A stretch of 64,000 nucleotides of DNA from Acidimicrobiia bacterium. GTDB taxonomy: Bacteria; Actinomycetota; Acidimicrobiia; IMCC26256; JAGNEX01. The notes under the pieces were generated by a model that worked only from the letters and a program-made list of their open reading frames with translations, searched no databases and was not told where the DNA came from. The stretch lies in NCBI GenBank assembly GCA_020637365.1, contig JACJWE010000001.1, positions 1,270,001 through 1,334,000 on the forward strand, in the 5' to 3' direction. The position numbers and the translations under genes were made by a program. Positions 42,593 through 52,557 of this stretch are shown one piece after another (the first letter of the stretch is position 1; each line of letters begins with the position of its first letter).

Positions 42593-44478
42593 TCAGGCTC
42601 TCGATCTGGCGGCCAAGCACCGCCCGACAAAGTCGCCTACAGCGCTGAGGGCGAGTGCTGCACCCTTTGGAGAGTAGCCGTGCCCCTCGTCGGGTAGTTC
42701 CACATAGGTCACATCCGCACCGGCGTTGCGTGCCTCGGCAACATAGCGCCGGGTCAGATCCACGGGCACCACCACATCGGCGGTTCCTGTGTGACGATCA
42801 TAGGGACTGCGATGGTGGCTGTGTGAGCCAGCGGTGACCGGCGCATCAACTCCTGAGCGGTATCGCCAACCAGCCACTTCGAGTAGTGGCGTTCAACCCG
42901 GTGCGTTCCCTCATCGGTCGCGGCTATATCGGTCACCGGGAAGTGAGCGATCACACCATCGAGGTCCAGCATGTGCGATGCGAGCAGCAACGACACCAGG
43001 CCGCCTGAGGACGAGCCTTCAACAAATATGCCGCCGACCGGACCGACCACCGAACGTACGGCGCTGATCCCTGCCACGACATCGTCGAGATCGTCACGAC
43101 CCCACGCGCCTTTGATGGCGCTCATGCGCATCCGTCCGCTCCCCGATGAGCCACGGATGTTTGGCGCAAAGACCGCCCATCCTCGATCGAGGTACGTCCT
43201 CGTCCTCGAGTCCCAACAGACACGACTCTGACCGACCGGTCCACCATGCACCTTGGTCACCAACACTGAGGCGCCGTCAGGTGGCAGATACAGCAGGCCG
43301 TCGAGTTCCAGACCATCGCTCGCCACCCACTGAACCACCTGGGGTTCGACCTCGAGCTCGGGATCCTCGGCCGCCGTTGCGACCAAAACCTCCGACGGTG
43401 GCCTCCGAGGCTGTTTGGGTCCGGCCGCGTCAACGGCGGACTCAGTGGGATTGTCAGCTAAGGACGGTGCAAGACGATCGCTCAGGTCATACCGCCGGAG
43501 CTCCGGCGGGGTTCTCGCGCCCTGTCGAAGCGCCCACACCACCCCATCGTCGTATCTGATGGAGGTGTGAACACCGTGGCGAAGCGTCACCGCACGTTCA
43601 GACCCCACAGTACCGAGCACCAACGCAGCGAAACCGGCTTCGTTGCGACAGCCGACGGCCTGAGCCTCAGAGATCGGCATCCAGTCCGATTGGTTGAAGC
43701 CTTGGGTAGGTTCACCCCAGTCGCCGACGTCGAGAATCCATGGCGCCACACACCCGGTCTTCAGTTCGAATGTCCAGGGAAGCGTCATCGACGACGCATC
43801 GCTGAGAAAACCAAGGCGGTCGCCGAGCGGCAGGAAACGAGGTTGACTCAGCGAACAGCCTTGATCGATGACGTGAACCGGCTTCGGCGTCGAACGCTCC
43901 GCAGCGACGTCGACGAGCAAGATCTTGCTGTAGACAAATGCCATGTCCGGGTCATCCCATACCTGCACCGCCAGGTATCGGCCATCCGGTGACCAGACAG
44001 GGTCGCAGACAAAGTCGTGGTCATCGGCGATAGGCCCCGTGAGTTCACCTGCACGGTCAACGATCCAGCATGTGGCGCTCTCGCCGTCGTCGACAACGAA
44101 TGCGAGACGATCGTCGACTGGCGAGCCCACCAGACAGGCAACCGGAGAACCGTCACCCCACAGCGAGGTACCGCCCGGCGACATCGCGATGCTCCCGTCG
44201 CGAGCCACGTAGGCCAGTTCGCCCGGCCCGGACGGGGTTGCGAAGCCACCGCCGTACCGGCCGACCTTACGGACCGGAGTGTCCAGGACCTGAAAACCGT
44301 GGGTACCTGGCGGCTGATAGAGCAGCCGAGAAACACCGTCCACGGTCGCGGCGACAAGCACCGCCCCTCCCTGGGCGGCGACGTCGGCGAGCATCGTCTC
44401 GGTCGAGACCGTGAGGCCCTTTGAGCTGGCGTCGACCACATAACCCAACATCTGGACCTCGCTACTCATCACGCTCAT
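42593..44478 (-). CDS. S9 family (prolyl oligopeptidase-type) serine peptidase, frame broken once
   Basis: About 628 residues: an N-terminal beta-propeller (for example DPVWSPDGRYLAVQVWDDP) and a C-terminal alpha/beta hydrolase domain starting near LELDGLLYLPPDG. It has KVHGGPVGQS, FAPNIRGSSGSGR and the nucleophile FVEGSSSGGLVSLLLAS. The last 65 residues, including the Asp in TADVVVPVDLT and the His in LPDEGHGYSPKG, are in the next frame; one missing G at 42786-42787 restores continuity. It resembles dipeptidyl or acylaminoacyl peptidases. No signal peptide is seen, so it is probably cytosolic. Confidence 0.82.
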
Positions 44479-44652
44479 TTCATCGCTGAATACCCAGTTC
44501 CTTCAAGGGTAGGTGGCCACGCAGCGTCATTGGCTACATTGCAGGAGCGCCTCGATGATGGACGCCTGCGGTGACCTTCGTGCCTACCAGGATCCGCGTG
44601 CCGATCTCACACTTCAGCCGTGAGGCGCTCGAGGCAGTAAGGACGAAACTTC

Positions 44653-45645
44653 ATGACTGAACGCCCAGACCGCAACCTAGCGTTGGAACTCGTGCGAGTC
44701 ACCGAAGCCGCCGCGACCGCCGCAAGCAGATGGCTCGGGCGCGGTGACAAGGAAGCGGCCGACCAGGCCGCGGTCGACGCTATGCGGGCGATGCTCTCGA
44801 CGGTTTCGATGGATGGCATCGTCGTCATCGGCGAAGGCGAAAAAGACGAAGCCCCCATGCTGTTCAACGGTGAACACATCGGTGATGGATCCGGCCCCGC
44901 GGTCGACATCGCTGTCGACCCGATCGACGGCACCACCTTGACCTCTCTCGGCCGTCCCGGAGCGATTGCGGTCATCGCGATGTCTGATCGCGGCACCATG
45001 TTCAACCCCGGCCCTTGCGTGTACATGGAAAAGATCGCCGTCGGACCAGATGCTGCCGATGCGATCAGCCTCGAAAAGTCCGTGACCGAAAACATTTACG
45101 ACGTTGCCGAAGCACTCGGTAAAGACCGTTCCGAATTGACTGTGGTCGTCTTGGACCGGCCGCGCCACCAAGCCATCGTCGACGAATGTCGCTCCGCTGG
45201 CGCACGTATCCGCCTCATCCCCGACGGTGACGTTGCGGGTGCAATCGCCGTTGCTCGCCCCGAAAGCGGTGCGGACATGCTCTTCGGCGTCGGCGGAACC
45301 CCTGAGGGTGTCATCGCCGCTGCCGCGCTGAAATGTCTCGGCGGCAACCTGATCGGTCGACTCTGGCCCCGCAACGACGATGAACGCGACGCTGCGGTCA
45401 ATGCCGGTTACGACCTCGACGAGGTACTCACCATCAACCGTCTGGTCAGCGGCGACACCTTCTTCGCCGCTACCGGTGTCAGCGACGGCGAGCTGTTCAA
45501 AGGTGTGCGCTTCACCGGTGAAGGGGCGGTCACCCACTCCTTGGTGATGCGCTCCAAGACCCGGACCGTCCGGTCGATCGAGGCCGAACACCATTGGGAC
45601 AAGCTCGAAGACGTCGCGGGCATTTCTGCACCCGCCCACCTGTGA
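44653..45645 (+). CDS. glpX: Class II fructose-1,6-bisphosphatase
   Basis: Hydrolyses fructose 1,6-bisphosphate in gluconeogenesis. The 330-residue protein has AADQAAVDAMRAML, MDGIVVIGEGEKDEAPML (about residue 50), AVDPIDGTTLTSLGRPGA (about 95), GVGGTPEGVIAAAALKCLGG and a C-terminal GVRFTGEGAVTHSLVMRS. AAGGA lies nine bases before the ATG. It is monocistronic, diverges from the S9 peptidase gene, and faces the ATP synthase operon across a shared hairpin. The class I aldolase near 59 kb uses the same metabolite. Confidence 0.95.
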   Translation: MTERPDRNLALELVRVTEAAATAASRWLGRGDKEAADQAAVDAMRAMLSTVSMDGIVVIGEGEKDEAPMLFNGEHIGDGSGPAVDIAVDPIDGTTLTSLGRPGAIAVIAMSDRGTMFNPGPCVYMEKIAVGPDAADAISLEKSVTENIYDVAEALGKDRSELTVVVLDRPRHQAIVDECRSAGARIRLIPDGDVAGAIAVARPESGADMLFGVGGTPEGVIAAAALKCLGGNLIGRLWPRNDDERDAAVNAGYDLDEVLTINRLVSGDTFFAATGVSDGELFKGVRFTGEGAVTHSLVMRSKTRTVRSIEAEHHWDKLEDVAGISAPAHL

Positions 45646-45802
45646 CGAATTGCCTGCTCGGCGGGGTGGCCGCTCCGCCGAGCAGCGAATGGACCCACAC
45701 GTTCTGCGCTGCTGCGCGCCTCGTCGCGGCCGAGAGCGCTGGCTCTTTTCATCGGCGTCCTCGCTTGCGAGGGAACCAAGAGACCGCACACGAGCAAGCA
45801 AC

Positions 45803-45839
45803 GTAGTGAGGCCCGCCAGATTGCGGCGGGCCTCACTAC
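45803..45839. terminator. Strong hairpin terminator shared by glpX and the ATP synthase operon
   Basis: GTAGTGAGGCCCGCC (45803-45817), loop AGATTGC, GGCGGGCCTCACTAC (45825-45839): a perfect 15-pair stem. It lies between the convergent glpX stop (45645) and atpC stop (45862), only 22 bases from the latter. There is a short T run after it on the plus strand (ACTTTGTGTT) and little on the minus strand. It should terminate both transcripts. Confidence 0.85.
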
Positions 45840-45861
45840 TACTTTGTGTTGTGTTCCGGCG

Positions 45862-46263
45862 CTAGCGACTCAGATGGGTTGTTCCAGCCACGTCGATGCG
45901 TAGCACCGCACGGGCTAGCGCACCTTCTGCTGTGCCGTCCTGTCCGCGTTCGAGGTGTGCTTCGGCCTCACGTTTGGCGAGTTCGGCACGGGCGAGGTCG
46001 ATGGTCCCGGCTAGTTCTGCTATGTCGGCAAGGATCGTGACTTTGTTATCGGAGACTTCGACGAACCCGCCGTGGACCGCCGCCACGACCGTTTCGTCGC
46101 CGCGAACGATACGAACCGCCGAGTTGCTGACTGCGCCGAGAAACGGCGCGTGCCCCGGTAGAAAGGCGATATCTCCGCCGCCGACTGTTTTCGTGATCAC
46201 CATTTCGGCCTCACCGGAGAACAGTACGAGCTCCGGTGACACCAATTCGACATGCAAAGGCAT
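45862..46263 (-). CDS. atpC: ATP synthase F1 epsilon subunit
   Basis: A 133-residue central-stalk subunit. The N-terminal beta-sandwich shows HVELVSPELVLFSGEAEMV, GGGDIAFLPGHAPFLGAV and HGGFVEVSDNKVTILAD, followed by two C-terminal helices rich in Ala and Glu. The ATG is two bases after the atpD stop, and it is the last gene of the operon, just before the shared terminator. Confidence 0.95.
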   Translation of the reverse strand: MPLHVELVSPELVLFSGEAEMVITKTVGGGDIAFLPGHAPFLGAVSNSAVRIVRGDETVVAAVHGGFVEVSDNKVTILADIAELAGTIDLARAELAKREAEAHLERGQDGTAEGALARAVLRIDVAGTTHLSR

Positions 46264-46265
46264 CG

Positions 46266-47708
46266 CTACTCGTCGCCTTCCTCAGCGAGCTCCCGAGCCG
46301 CGGCGTAGACCTCATCGAGTCCGCCCCGCATGTAGAAGGCCTGCTCAGGAAGATCGTCAAGCTCTCCGTTAATCAACTTCTCGAACGCTTCCACCGTGTC
46401 CTCGACGGATACGTACACCCCGGGGATACCGGTGAACTGTTCGGCGACGAAGAACGGTTGCGAGAAGAACTTCTGGACCTTACGTGCGCGAGACACGATG
46501 ACCTTGTCCTCTTCGGACAATTCATCGATACCGAGAATGGCGATGATGTCCTGGAGGTCCTTGTATCGCTGCAGGGTTTCTTGTACCCGACGCGCTACGT
46601 CGTAGTGGCGGTCACCGACGACCTCGGGCTTCAAGATTCGCGAGGAGGAGTCAAGCGGGTCCACAGCGGGGTAGATACCAAGTTCGGAGATAGCACGACT
46701 CAACACTGTCGTCGCGTCCAAGTGAGCGAACGTCGTATGCGGTGCCGGGTCGGTGATGTCGTCAGCGGGAACGTACACCGCTTGCAACGAGGTGATCGAG
46801 CGTCCCTTGGTCGAGGTGATGCGTTCCTGCAGGAAGCCCATTTCCTCGGCGAGGGTTGGTTGGTATCCCACCGCCGACGGCATACGACCAAGAAGCGTCG
46901 AGACCTCAGACCCCGCTTGCACGAACCGGAAGATGTTGTCGACGAACAACAGCACGTCTTGCTGCTGGACATCCCGGAAGTATTCAGCCATCGTCAGTGC
47001 TGTTAGAGCAACACGAAGGCGCACGCCCGGCGGCTCGTCCATCTGGCCGTAGACCAAGGCCGCCTTGTCGATAACGCCGGACTCCTGCATTTCGAGGAGA
47101 AGGTCCGTGCCTTCGCGCGTGCGCTCACCCACACCGGAGAACACCGACACACCACCGTGCTGGGTTGCAACCCGGTTGATCATCTCCATGATGACGACGG
47201 TCTTGCCGACGCCAGCACCACCGAACATGCCGATCTTGCCACCCTGCACGTAGGGCTCGAGCAGGTCGATGACCTTGATGCCCGTCTCAAACATGATCGA
47301 ACGAGGCTCGAGCTCGTCGAAGGGCGGCGGATCACGGTGGATTGGCCAACGCTCTTTTACTTCGACGCTCTCGACGTCGAGCGGCTTGCCCGTGACGTTG
47401 AAGACGTGGCCAAGAACGGCTTCGCCAACCGGGACGGTGATCGGAGCACCGGTATTGCGCACGACGGTGCCGCGCCGCAGACCGTCGGTCGGTTTCATGC
47501 AGATCGCCCGGACGCGTTCATTACCGATGTGCTGGGCGACTTCGGCGACGATCGTGTCGATGTCGCCATCAACGTCGATATCGAATTCGATAGCCCAGTT
47601 GATCTCGGGCAGGGCGCCACGTGGAAACTCCACGTCGACAACCGGTCCAACGATGGCGACGATCCGCCCGTCCTTGAGGGTGGTTTCGGAATCGATGGTG
47701 CTGGTCAC
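46266..47708 (-). CDS. atpD: ATP synthase F1 beta subunit
   Basis: The catalytic subunit, 480 residues. It has the P-loop GGAGVGKTVVIMEMI (about residue 163), the catalytic Glu region GVGERTREGTDL, VALTALTMAEYFRD, and the DELSEED motif near residue 400 (IDELSEEDKVIVSRAR). Its N-terminus RIVAIVGPVVDVEFP is the typical beta-barrel domain. It follows atpG by about 60 bases and is tightly linked to atpC. Confidence 0.97.
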   Translation of the reverse strand: MTSTIDSETTLKDGRIVAIVGPVVDVEFPRGALPEINWAIEFDIDVDGDIDTIVAEVAQHIGNERVRAICMKPTDGLRRGTVVRNTGAPITVPVGEAVLGHVFNVTGKPLDVESVEVKERWPIHRDPPPFDELEPRSIMFETGIKVIDLLEPYVQGGKIGMFGGAGVGKTVVIMEMINRVATQHGGVSVFSGVGERTREGTDLLLEMQESGVIDKAALVYGQMDEPPGVRLRVALTALTMAEYFRDVQQQDVLLFVDNIFRFVQAGSEVSTLLGRMPSAVGYQPTLAEEMGFLQERITSTKGRSITSLQAVYVPADDITDPAPHTTFAHLDATTVLSRAISELGIYPAVDPLDSSSRILKPEVVGDRHYDVARRVQETLQRYKDLQDIIAILGIDELSEEDKVIVSRARKVQKFFSQPFFVAEQFTGIPGVYVSVEDTVEAFEKLINGELDDLPEQAFYMRGGLDEVYAAARELAEEGDE

Positions 47709-47769
47709 GATGCTCCTCCTCGTAACGAGGCGTAGTGTCGAAAAACTTTAGAACTCGCGGCGATCAACA

Positions 47770-48657
47770 TCAGCCGGCTTTGAGGGCCTCAGCTCCACCG
47801 ACGATCTCGGAGATTTCGGTGGTGATTTCGGCCTGACGTGCTTGGTTGAAGTCTCTGGTCAACGACTTGATCAGGTCTTCGGCGTTGTCGGTCGCGCTCT
47901 TCATCGCTCGTTGGCGTGACGCATGCTCACTCGCGGATGCCGACAGCAGCGCCGCGTACACTTGTGCCTCGATCGCCGCGGGCAACAACCGGCTGAGGAT
48001 CTGGCTAGGACTCGGTTCGAACTCGTAGTCGGCTGCGACGCTGTCGGTGTCGGCTGCCGAGACGTCATCAGGGTTGATCGGAATCAGCTGGCGCGATACC
48101 GCAACCTGACGCCCGACGGTAATGAAATCGGTGTACACCAGGTGCACCGCATCGGCACGTCCTGATTCAAATCGATCGATGATCTCGGCTGCAACAGTTC
48201 GGGCACCTTCATAGGTCGGAACGTCGGTCAAGCCTTCGTAGGACTCAGCGACTTCGAGCCCCTTGTACCGGAAAGCGCTCACACCCTTCTTTCCGACTGC
48301 AATCATGGTGACGTTACGACCCTTGGCGATCTCGGATCGGTAGGTTCGCTCTGCGACGCGGATCACGTTCGCGTTATGCGCGCCCGCGAGACCCCGGTCA
48401 GCGGAGATCGCGACGATCAACACCTCGCCCGTTTGTTCGGGCGTAATCAACAAGGGGTGTTGTGCACCTGCGCCTGCGGCTTGAAGATTGGCGATCACCT
48501 TTGCCATCTGCTCGCTGTAGGGCTTGGCCTGTTCGACCCGTAGCTGCGCCGCCTTCGCGATACGAGACGCAGAAATCAGTTCCATCGCTCGAGTGATCTT
48601 CTTGGTCGACTGCACCGAACCGATGCGTCGCCGAAGTACTCGTAGCCGGGCACCCAT
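47770..48657 (-). CDS. atpG: ATP synthase F1 gamma subunit
   Basis: The rotating central shaft, 295 residues. The N-terminal helix shows LRVLRRRIGSVQSTKKITRAM. The middle has ISADRGLAGAHNANVIR, and the C-terminal helix shows SARQRAMKSATDNAEDLI-like content (here SEHASRQRAMKSATDNAEDL). An insertion around residues 195-215 (Asp/Ala-rich) resembles the actinobacterial gamma loop. It begins three bases after the atpA stop. Confidence 0.96.
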   Translation of the reverse strand: MGARLRVLRRRIGSVQSTKKITRAMELISASRIAKAAQLRVEQAKPYSEQMAKVIANLQAAGAGAQHPLLITPEQTGEVLIVAISADRGLAGAHNANVIRVAERTYRSEIAKGRNVTMIAVGKKGVSAFRYKGLEVAESYEGLTDVPTYEGARTVAAEIIDRFESGRADAVHLVYTDFITVGRQVAVSRQLIPINPDDVSAADTDSVAADYEFEPSPSQILSRLLPAAIEAQVYAALLSASASEHASRQRAMKSATDNAEDLIKSLTRDFNQARQAEITTEISEIVGGAEALKAG

Positions 48658-48660
48658 CGA

Positions 48661-50184
48661 TCAGTTCTCCTCAGGGTTGAACAGCTGGGTGAAGTCCGAC
48701 AACGCTTGAGACAGTTGCTCTTCGACGCTGTCGAGCTTGCCCGTGCTCTTAATCGTGTTCAGGATGTGGCTCTGAGTCGCCCGGAACGTGTCGAGCAGCT
48801 CGGACTCATATGCGCCGACACGGTCGACGGGGATCGAGTCCATGTAACCGTTGGTCACCGCGTAGATGACGACCACTTGTTCTTCCATAGCCATCGGGCG
48901 GTACTGGGGCTGCTTGAGCATCTCGACCACTCGGGCACCACGATCGAGCTGCGCTTGAGACGCTTTGTCCAGATCGGAACCGAATGCAGCGAAGGCTTCA
49001 AGCTCACGGAACTGGGCAAGGTCCAGACGCAGACGACCAGCGACCTTCTTCATCGCTTTGGTCTGGGCCGCGCCACCGACTCGGGAGACCGAGATACCGG
49101 CGTTAATCGCCGGGCGTACCCCGGAGAAGAAAAGGTCGGCTTCTAGGTAGATCTGGCCGTCTGTAATCGAAATCACGTTGGTGGGAATAAACGCCGAAAC
49201 GTCGCCACCTTTGGTCTCGACGATGGGCAGCGCCGTCGACGAACCGGCTCCCAACTCGTCGTTCAGCTTGGCGGAACGTTCGAGCAAACGCGAGTGCAAA
49301 TAAAAGACGTCGCCGGGATACGCCTCACGACCCGGCGGGCGACGCAGCAACAGAGCGATCTCTCGGTAGGCCTCGGCCTGCTTTGACAGGTCGTCGTAGA
49401 CCACCAAAGCGTGAGCTGCGTTATCCATCCAGTGTCCAGCAATAGCCGCACCCGAGTATGGAGCCAGGAACTTGTATGGAGCCGGCGAAGAGGCTGGAGC
49501 GTTCACGATCACCGTGTTTTGAAGAGCACCGTGGTCGTCGAGGACAGCTACAACCTCGGCGACCGTAGAAGCCTTTTGGCCCACCGCCACGTAGACGCAC
49601 TTCACGCCTTCGGAGACTTGGTTAATGATCGTGTCGATACCGACGGCGGTCTTACCCGTCTGGCGGTCGCCGATGATCAGCTCTCGCTGGCCTCTGCCGA
49701 TCGGCACCATCGCGTCGACAGCCTTAATGCCGGTTTGGAGCGGCTCATGTACGGGCTGACGGTCGGTCACGCCCGGCGCTTGAACCTCGAGGCGGCGGAT
49801 CGTCGTTGCGTTCAGAGGACCTTTGCCGTCGAGCGGGTTTCCGAGCGGGTCGATCACCCGTCCAAGGAGCTCGTCACCGACGGGAACCGACAGGATCTGA
49901 CCGGTCGCCCGAACTTCGGAGCCCTCTTCCAGGGTCGAGGCCTCACCCAGCACCACCGCACCGATCGATTCCTCATCAAGGTTCAGAGCCAAACCCTGCA
50001 ATCCACCGGGGAACTCGAGCATCTCGTTCACGGCGACCGAGGGAAGGCCCGAAATCCGGGCGATTCCGTCGCCGACCTCGATGACTCGACCGACCTGTTG
50101 AAGCGAGGTCTTGGGGCTAAAACCTTCGAGGTTGCGTTCGATTGCTGCCGTGATATCGGCGGCGTTCAAGTTGAGCTTTGCCAT
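48661..50184 (-). CDS. atpA: ATP synthase F1 alpha subunit
   Basis: The non-catalytic nucleotide-binding subunit, 507 residues. The P-loop is GDRQTGKTAVGIDTI (about residue 170). It also shows VGRVIEVGDGIARISGLPS, YSGAAIAGHWMDN, RPAINAGISVSRVGGAAQ (arginine finger region, about 365) and a C-terminal bundle. It does not carry the long C-terminal extension known from mycobacterial alpha subunits. It lies between atpH and atpG. Confidence 0.97.
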   Translation of the reverse strand: MAKLNLNAADITAAIERNLEGFSPKTSLQQVGRVIEVGDGIARISGLPSVAVNEMLEFPGGLQGLALNLDEESIGAVVLGEASTLEEGSEVRATGQILSVPVGDELLGRVIDPLGNPLDGKGPLNATTIRRLEVQAPGVTDRQPVHEPLQTGIKAVDAMVPIGRGQRELIIGDRQTGKTAVGIDTIINQVSEGVKCVYVAVGQKASTVAEVVAVLDDHGALQNTVIVNAPASSPAPYKFLAPYSGAAIAGHWMDNAAHALVVYDDLSKQAEAYREIALLLRRPPGREAYPGDVFYLHSRLLERSAKLNDELGAGSSTALPIVETKGGDVSAFIPTNVISITDGQIYLEADLFFSGVRPAINAGISVSRVGGAAQTKAMKKVAGRLRLDLAQFRELEAFAAFGSDLDKASQAQLDRGARVVEMLKQPQYRPMAMEEQVVVIYAVTNGYMDSIPVDRVGAYESELLDTFRATQSHILNTIKSTGKLDSVEEQLSQALSDFTQLFNPEEN

Positions 50185-50227
50185 GGTGACTCCGAGGAGA
50201 AGGTGAAATGTTCCCTGTCGGGAACGA

Positions 50228-50758
50228 TCACATAGCTGCTTTCATTTGCTGCAGACGAGACCGAATCGTGCCATCGATAAGGCGATCTCCGACCTTGGCC
50301 TGGATGCCGCCGAGGACCGACGGGTCAACGACGATTTGGGCCTCAATCTCAAGACCGGTCGCTTGAGACAACGCCCGTTCGAGCCGCTTCACCGTTCCGT
50401 CGTCGAGCGGAATAGCCGTGCGGATCTCAGCAACCTGGTGCGACCGGGCTGTCGCTGCGTCGGATACAAACGCATCGACGATGGCTGGCAGGTCGCGTGC
50501 GCGACCAGCAGCGAGCACCATGTCGATTGCGGCCGCGGTGATGGGATGGACCGAACCGTCGACGATGTCGGCGATGATGCCTTGCCGGCGTGCCACAGGA
50601 ATGGCCTCGTCGGTCAGCGTGGAACGCAGCTGTTCGTTGCTCTCCACGGCTCGCGCCACCTGGAACAGCTCACCTTCTACGGTGCCCAGTGCATCTTCCG
50701 CGGTCACAAGTTCGAGGATCGCTTTGGCGTATCCCTCGATCCGTGAATCCTTGCTCAC
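50228..50758 (-). CDS. atpH: ATP synthase delta subunit (OSCP)
   Basis: A 176-residue peripheral-stalk subunit. It has IEGYAKAILELVTAEDALGTV at the N-terminus, ARRQGIIADIVDG in the middle and the C-terminal family signature VDPSVLGGIQAKVGDRLIDG. It is encoded separately from the b subunit, unlike the fused b-delta protein of mycobacteria. It lies 30 bases after atpF. Confidence 0.93.
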   Translation of the reverse strand: MSKDSRIEGYAKAILELVTAEDALGTVEGELFQVARAVESNEQLRSTLTDEAIPVARRQGIIADIVDGSVHPITAAAIDMVLAAGRARDLPAIVDAFVSDAATARSHQVAEIRTAIPLDDGTVKRLERALSQATGLEIEAQIVVDPSVLGGIQAKVGDRLIDGTIRSRLQQMKAAM

Positions 50759-50788
50759 GATGTCATCCTTCTAGGTCGTAGCGCTGAA

Positions 50789-51379
50789 CTAGCTCGCAGA
50801 CTCGAGGTCTGTAATGAACTTGTCGATCAACGCTTGTTGAGCATCCCGATCGAGGTTCTTCTCGACAATCTTCTCGGCGAGCTGGACGGCGAAGCCGGAC
50901 ACTTCGCGTTGCAGATCGGCCCGTGCTCGTGCCACTTCACCATCGAGTGCCGCCAGCGTCTGTTCACGATGCGTCGCGACCTCCGCTTCGGCGTCGCGCA
51001 TCAGCTGTGCGCGGACCGCTGCGGCCTCTTCGGCTGCGTTCTGGACCAGTTGGGACGCCTCGGTCCGAGCTGCGGCCAGCTGCTTCTTATAAGCGCTGAG
51101 TTCACTCTCGGCCTCGACCCGTGCACTTTCGGCGCGCTCTAGATCGCCACGAATCTTGTCTTCGCGATCCTTGACCGCTTTCTTCAGTGCTGGAAAGGCG
51201 AACTTGTACAGCACGAAGAAGAGAACCAGGAACGCGATCGAACCGTAGATGAATTCGTTAGGTTCAACGACTAGCGGGTTGGGAGCTTCCACTCCCCCGT
51301 GGCCGCCTTCCTCGCCTTCGGCTGCCGCTACCACCATCAAATCTTGAGGCAGCACGACGTCGTTGGCAATGCCGTACAT
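50789..51379 (-). CDS. atpF: ATP synthase Fo b subunit
   Basis: A 196-residue protein with a hydrophilic N-terminal extension (about 40 residues), one transmembrane helix (FIYGSIAFLVLFFVLYKFA) and a long charged coiled coil forming the peripheral stalk (VKDREDKIRGDLERAESARV onwards). It is encoded between atpE and atpH, as usual. Confidence 0.94.
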   Translation of the reverse strand: MYGIANDVVLPQDLMVVAAAEGEEGGHGGVEAPNPLVVEPNEFIYGSIAFLVLFFVLYKFAFPALKKAVKDREDKIRGDLERAESARVEAESELSAYKKQLAAARTEASQLVQNAAEEAAAVRAQLMRDAEAEVATHREQTLAALDGEVARARADLQREVSGFAVQLAEKIVEKNLDRDAQQALIDKFITDLESAS

Positions 51380-51428
51380 CAGAACTCCTTGGTGTCCGTA
51401 AAGTGACGTGTCGAATCCGACCCGTCGA

Positions 51429-51689
51429 TCAGGCGAACTTGATCAGAATGAAGACGACGAATCCGATCAGGGCGAGCGCTTCGGTGAACGCGATACCCAG
51501 GAACATCGTGGTTCGGACCATACCGGCAGCCTCGGGCTGACGGGCCATGGCCTGGACCGCGCTTCCGACCAGGTAACCAATGCCGAGGCCCGGGCCGATG
51601 GCGGCGAAGCCATAGCCGATACCGGCACCGATGGCCGAAAGTCCGTCTACTAGTTCGTTTGCAGCTGTTTCTGCGAGCAGGAATTCCAC
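51429..51689 (-). CDS. atpE: ATP synthase Fo c subunit
   Basis: An 86-residue hairpin of two membrane helices. The first holds GAGIGYGFAAIGPGLGIGYL; the polar loop is ARQPEAAG; the second helix has the ion-carrying Glu in AFTEALALIGFVVFIL. No extra polar ligands typical of sodium-binding c subunits are evident, so proton coupling is likely. A leader of about 12 residues precedes the first helix. Confidence 0.95.
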   Translation of the reverse strand: MEFLLAETAANELVDGLSAIGAGIGYGFAAIGPGLGIGYLVGSAVQAMARQPEAAGMVRTTMFLGIAFTEALALIGFVVFILIKFA

Positions 51690-51787
51690 TCGTCTTCCTC
51701 CTGTTGCGTTTGCCCTGTTCCGCTCGTCTGAGCTGAACCGGAGATCTGTTGGTACGTTCAGACGCTTTGCCCGAATGGGCAGGCGTC

Positions 51788-52552
51788 CTAGTGGTGGGCC
51801 TCCATCGAATCGGAGACGTACACCGCGGTGAGCATGGTGAAGATGTAGGCCTGAATGACGGCCACCATCAACTCAAAACCGGTCAGTGCAATACCGACCA
51901 AAACCGGAAGCGGCCAGATGATGATCAGCGGAGTCTTGGACCACAGCGCCGCTGCGAGCACGAAGAACACCACGAGCAAGATGTGGCCAGCCATGAGATT
52001 GGCGAACAGTCGGACGGCCAGCGAGAACGGCCGCATAATGAACACCGACACGAATTCGATCGGCGTCACCAGCAGGTACAGAGCAGCGGGCACACCCGGC
52101 GGGAACAGTGAGTTCTTGATGTAGCCCAAGCCCTGGTGCTTAAAGCCGACAACCAGGTAGATGACCCAAGTCTGCAATGCGAGGAACAGTGGAATCGCCA
52201 TACGAGAGGTGGGTGGGAACTGAATGAAGGGGAAGATCTCCCACAGGTTGAGGAACAAGATGTAGAAAAACAGGCTTGCGAGGAACGGGGTCCACGGACG
52301 CCCCTTCTCTCCCATCACCTCGACGACAATGTTGTCTTCGACAACGCCGTAGGCCATTTCACCGACGTTCTGGACACCGGTCGGAACCAGGGCCTGCTTG
52401 CGAGAAGCAGCTAGGAAGAACGCCATCACCAGCAGTGCGCTGATGACACAGAGCAAGGCCACCTTGTTAAAGGCAAAATACTCATTGCCTTTAAAGAAGA
52501 GGTCTTTCCACTCAAAGAGGTGGCTGATCGGTGGGAACTCCAACGCGAGCAC
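51788..52552 (-). CDS. atpB: ATP synthase Fo a subunit
   Basis: A 254-residue integral membrane subunit forming the ion half-channels. The essential Arg lies in LAVRLFANLMAGHILLVVFF (about residue 185), with the last helices in LPVLVGIALTGFELMVAVIQ and AYIFTMLTAVYVSD. The GTG start is five bases after the preceding stop. Confidence 0.95.
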   Translation of the reverse strand: MLALEFPPISHLFEWKDLFFKGNEYFAFNKVALLCVISALLVMAFFLAASRKQALVPTGVQNVGEMAYGVVEDNIVVEVMGEKGRPWTPFLASLFFYILFLNLWEIFPFIQFPPTSRMAIPLFLALQTWVIYLVVGFKHQGLGYIKNSLFPPGVPAALYLLVTPIEFVSVFIMRPFSLAVRLFANLMAGHILLVVFFVLAAALWSKTPLIIIWPLPVLVGIALTGFELMVAVIQAYIFTMLTAVYVSDSMEAHH

Positions 52553-52557
52553 GCCGC

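Noticed and set aside
44677..45801. Long minus-strand open frame opposite glpX
   Set aside because: Antisense shadow of a clear class II fructose bisphosphatase.
45659..45865. Short open frames just after glpX
   Set aside because: They have no start signal and are interrupted by the strong terminator hairpin; the segment reads as non-coding.
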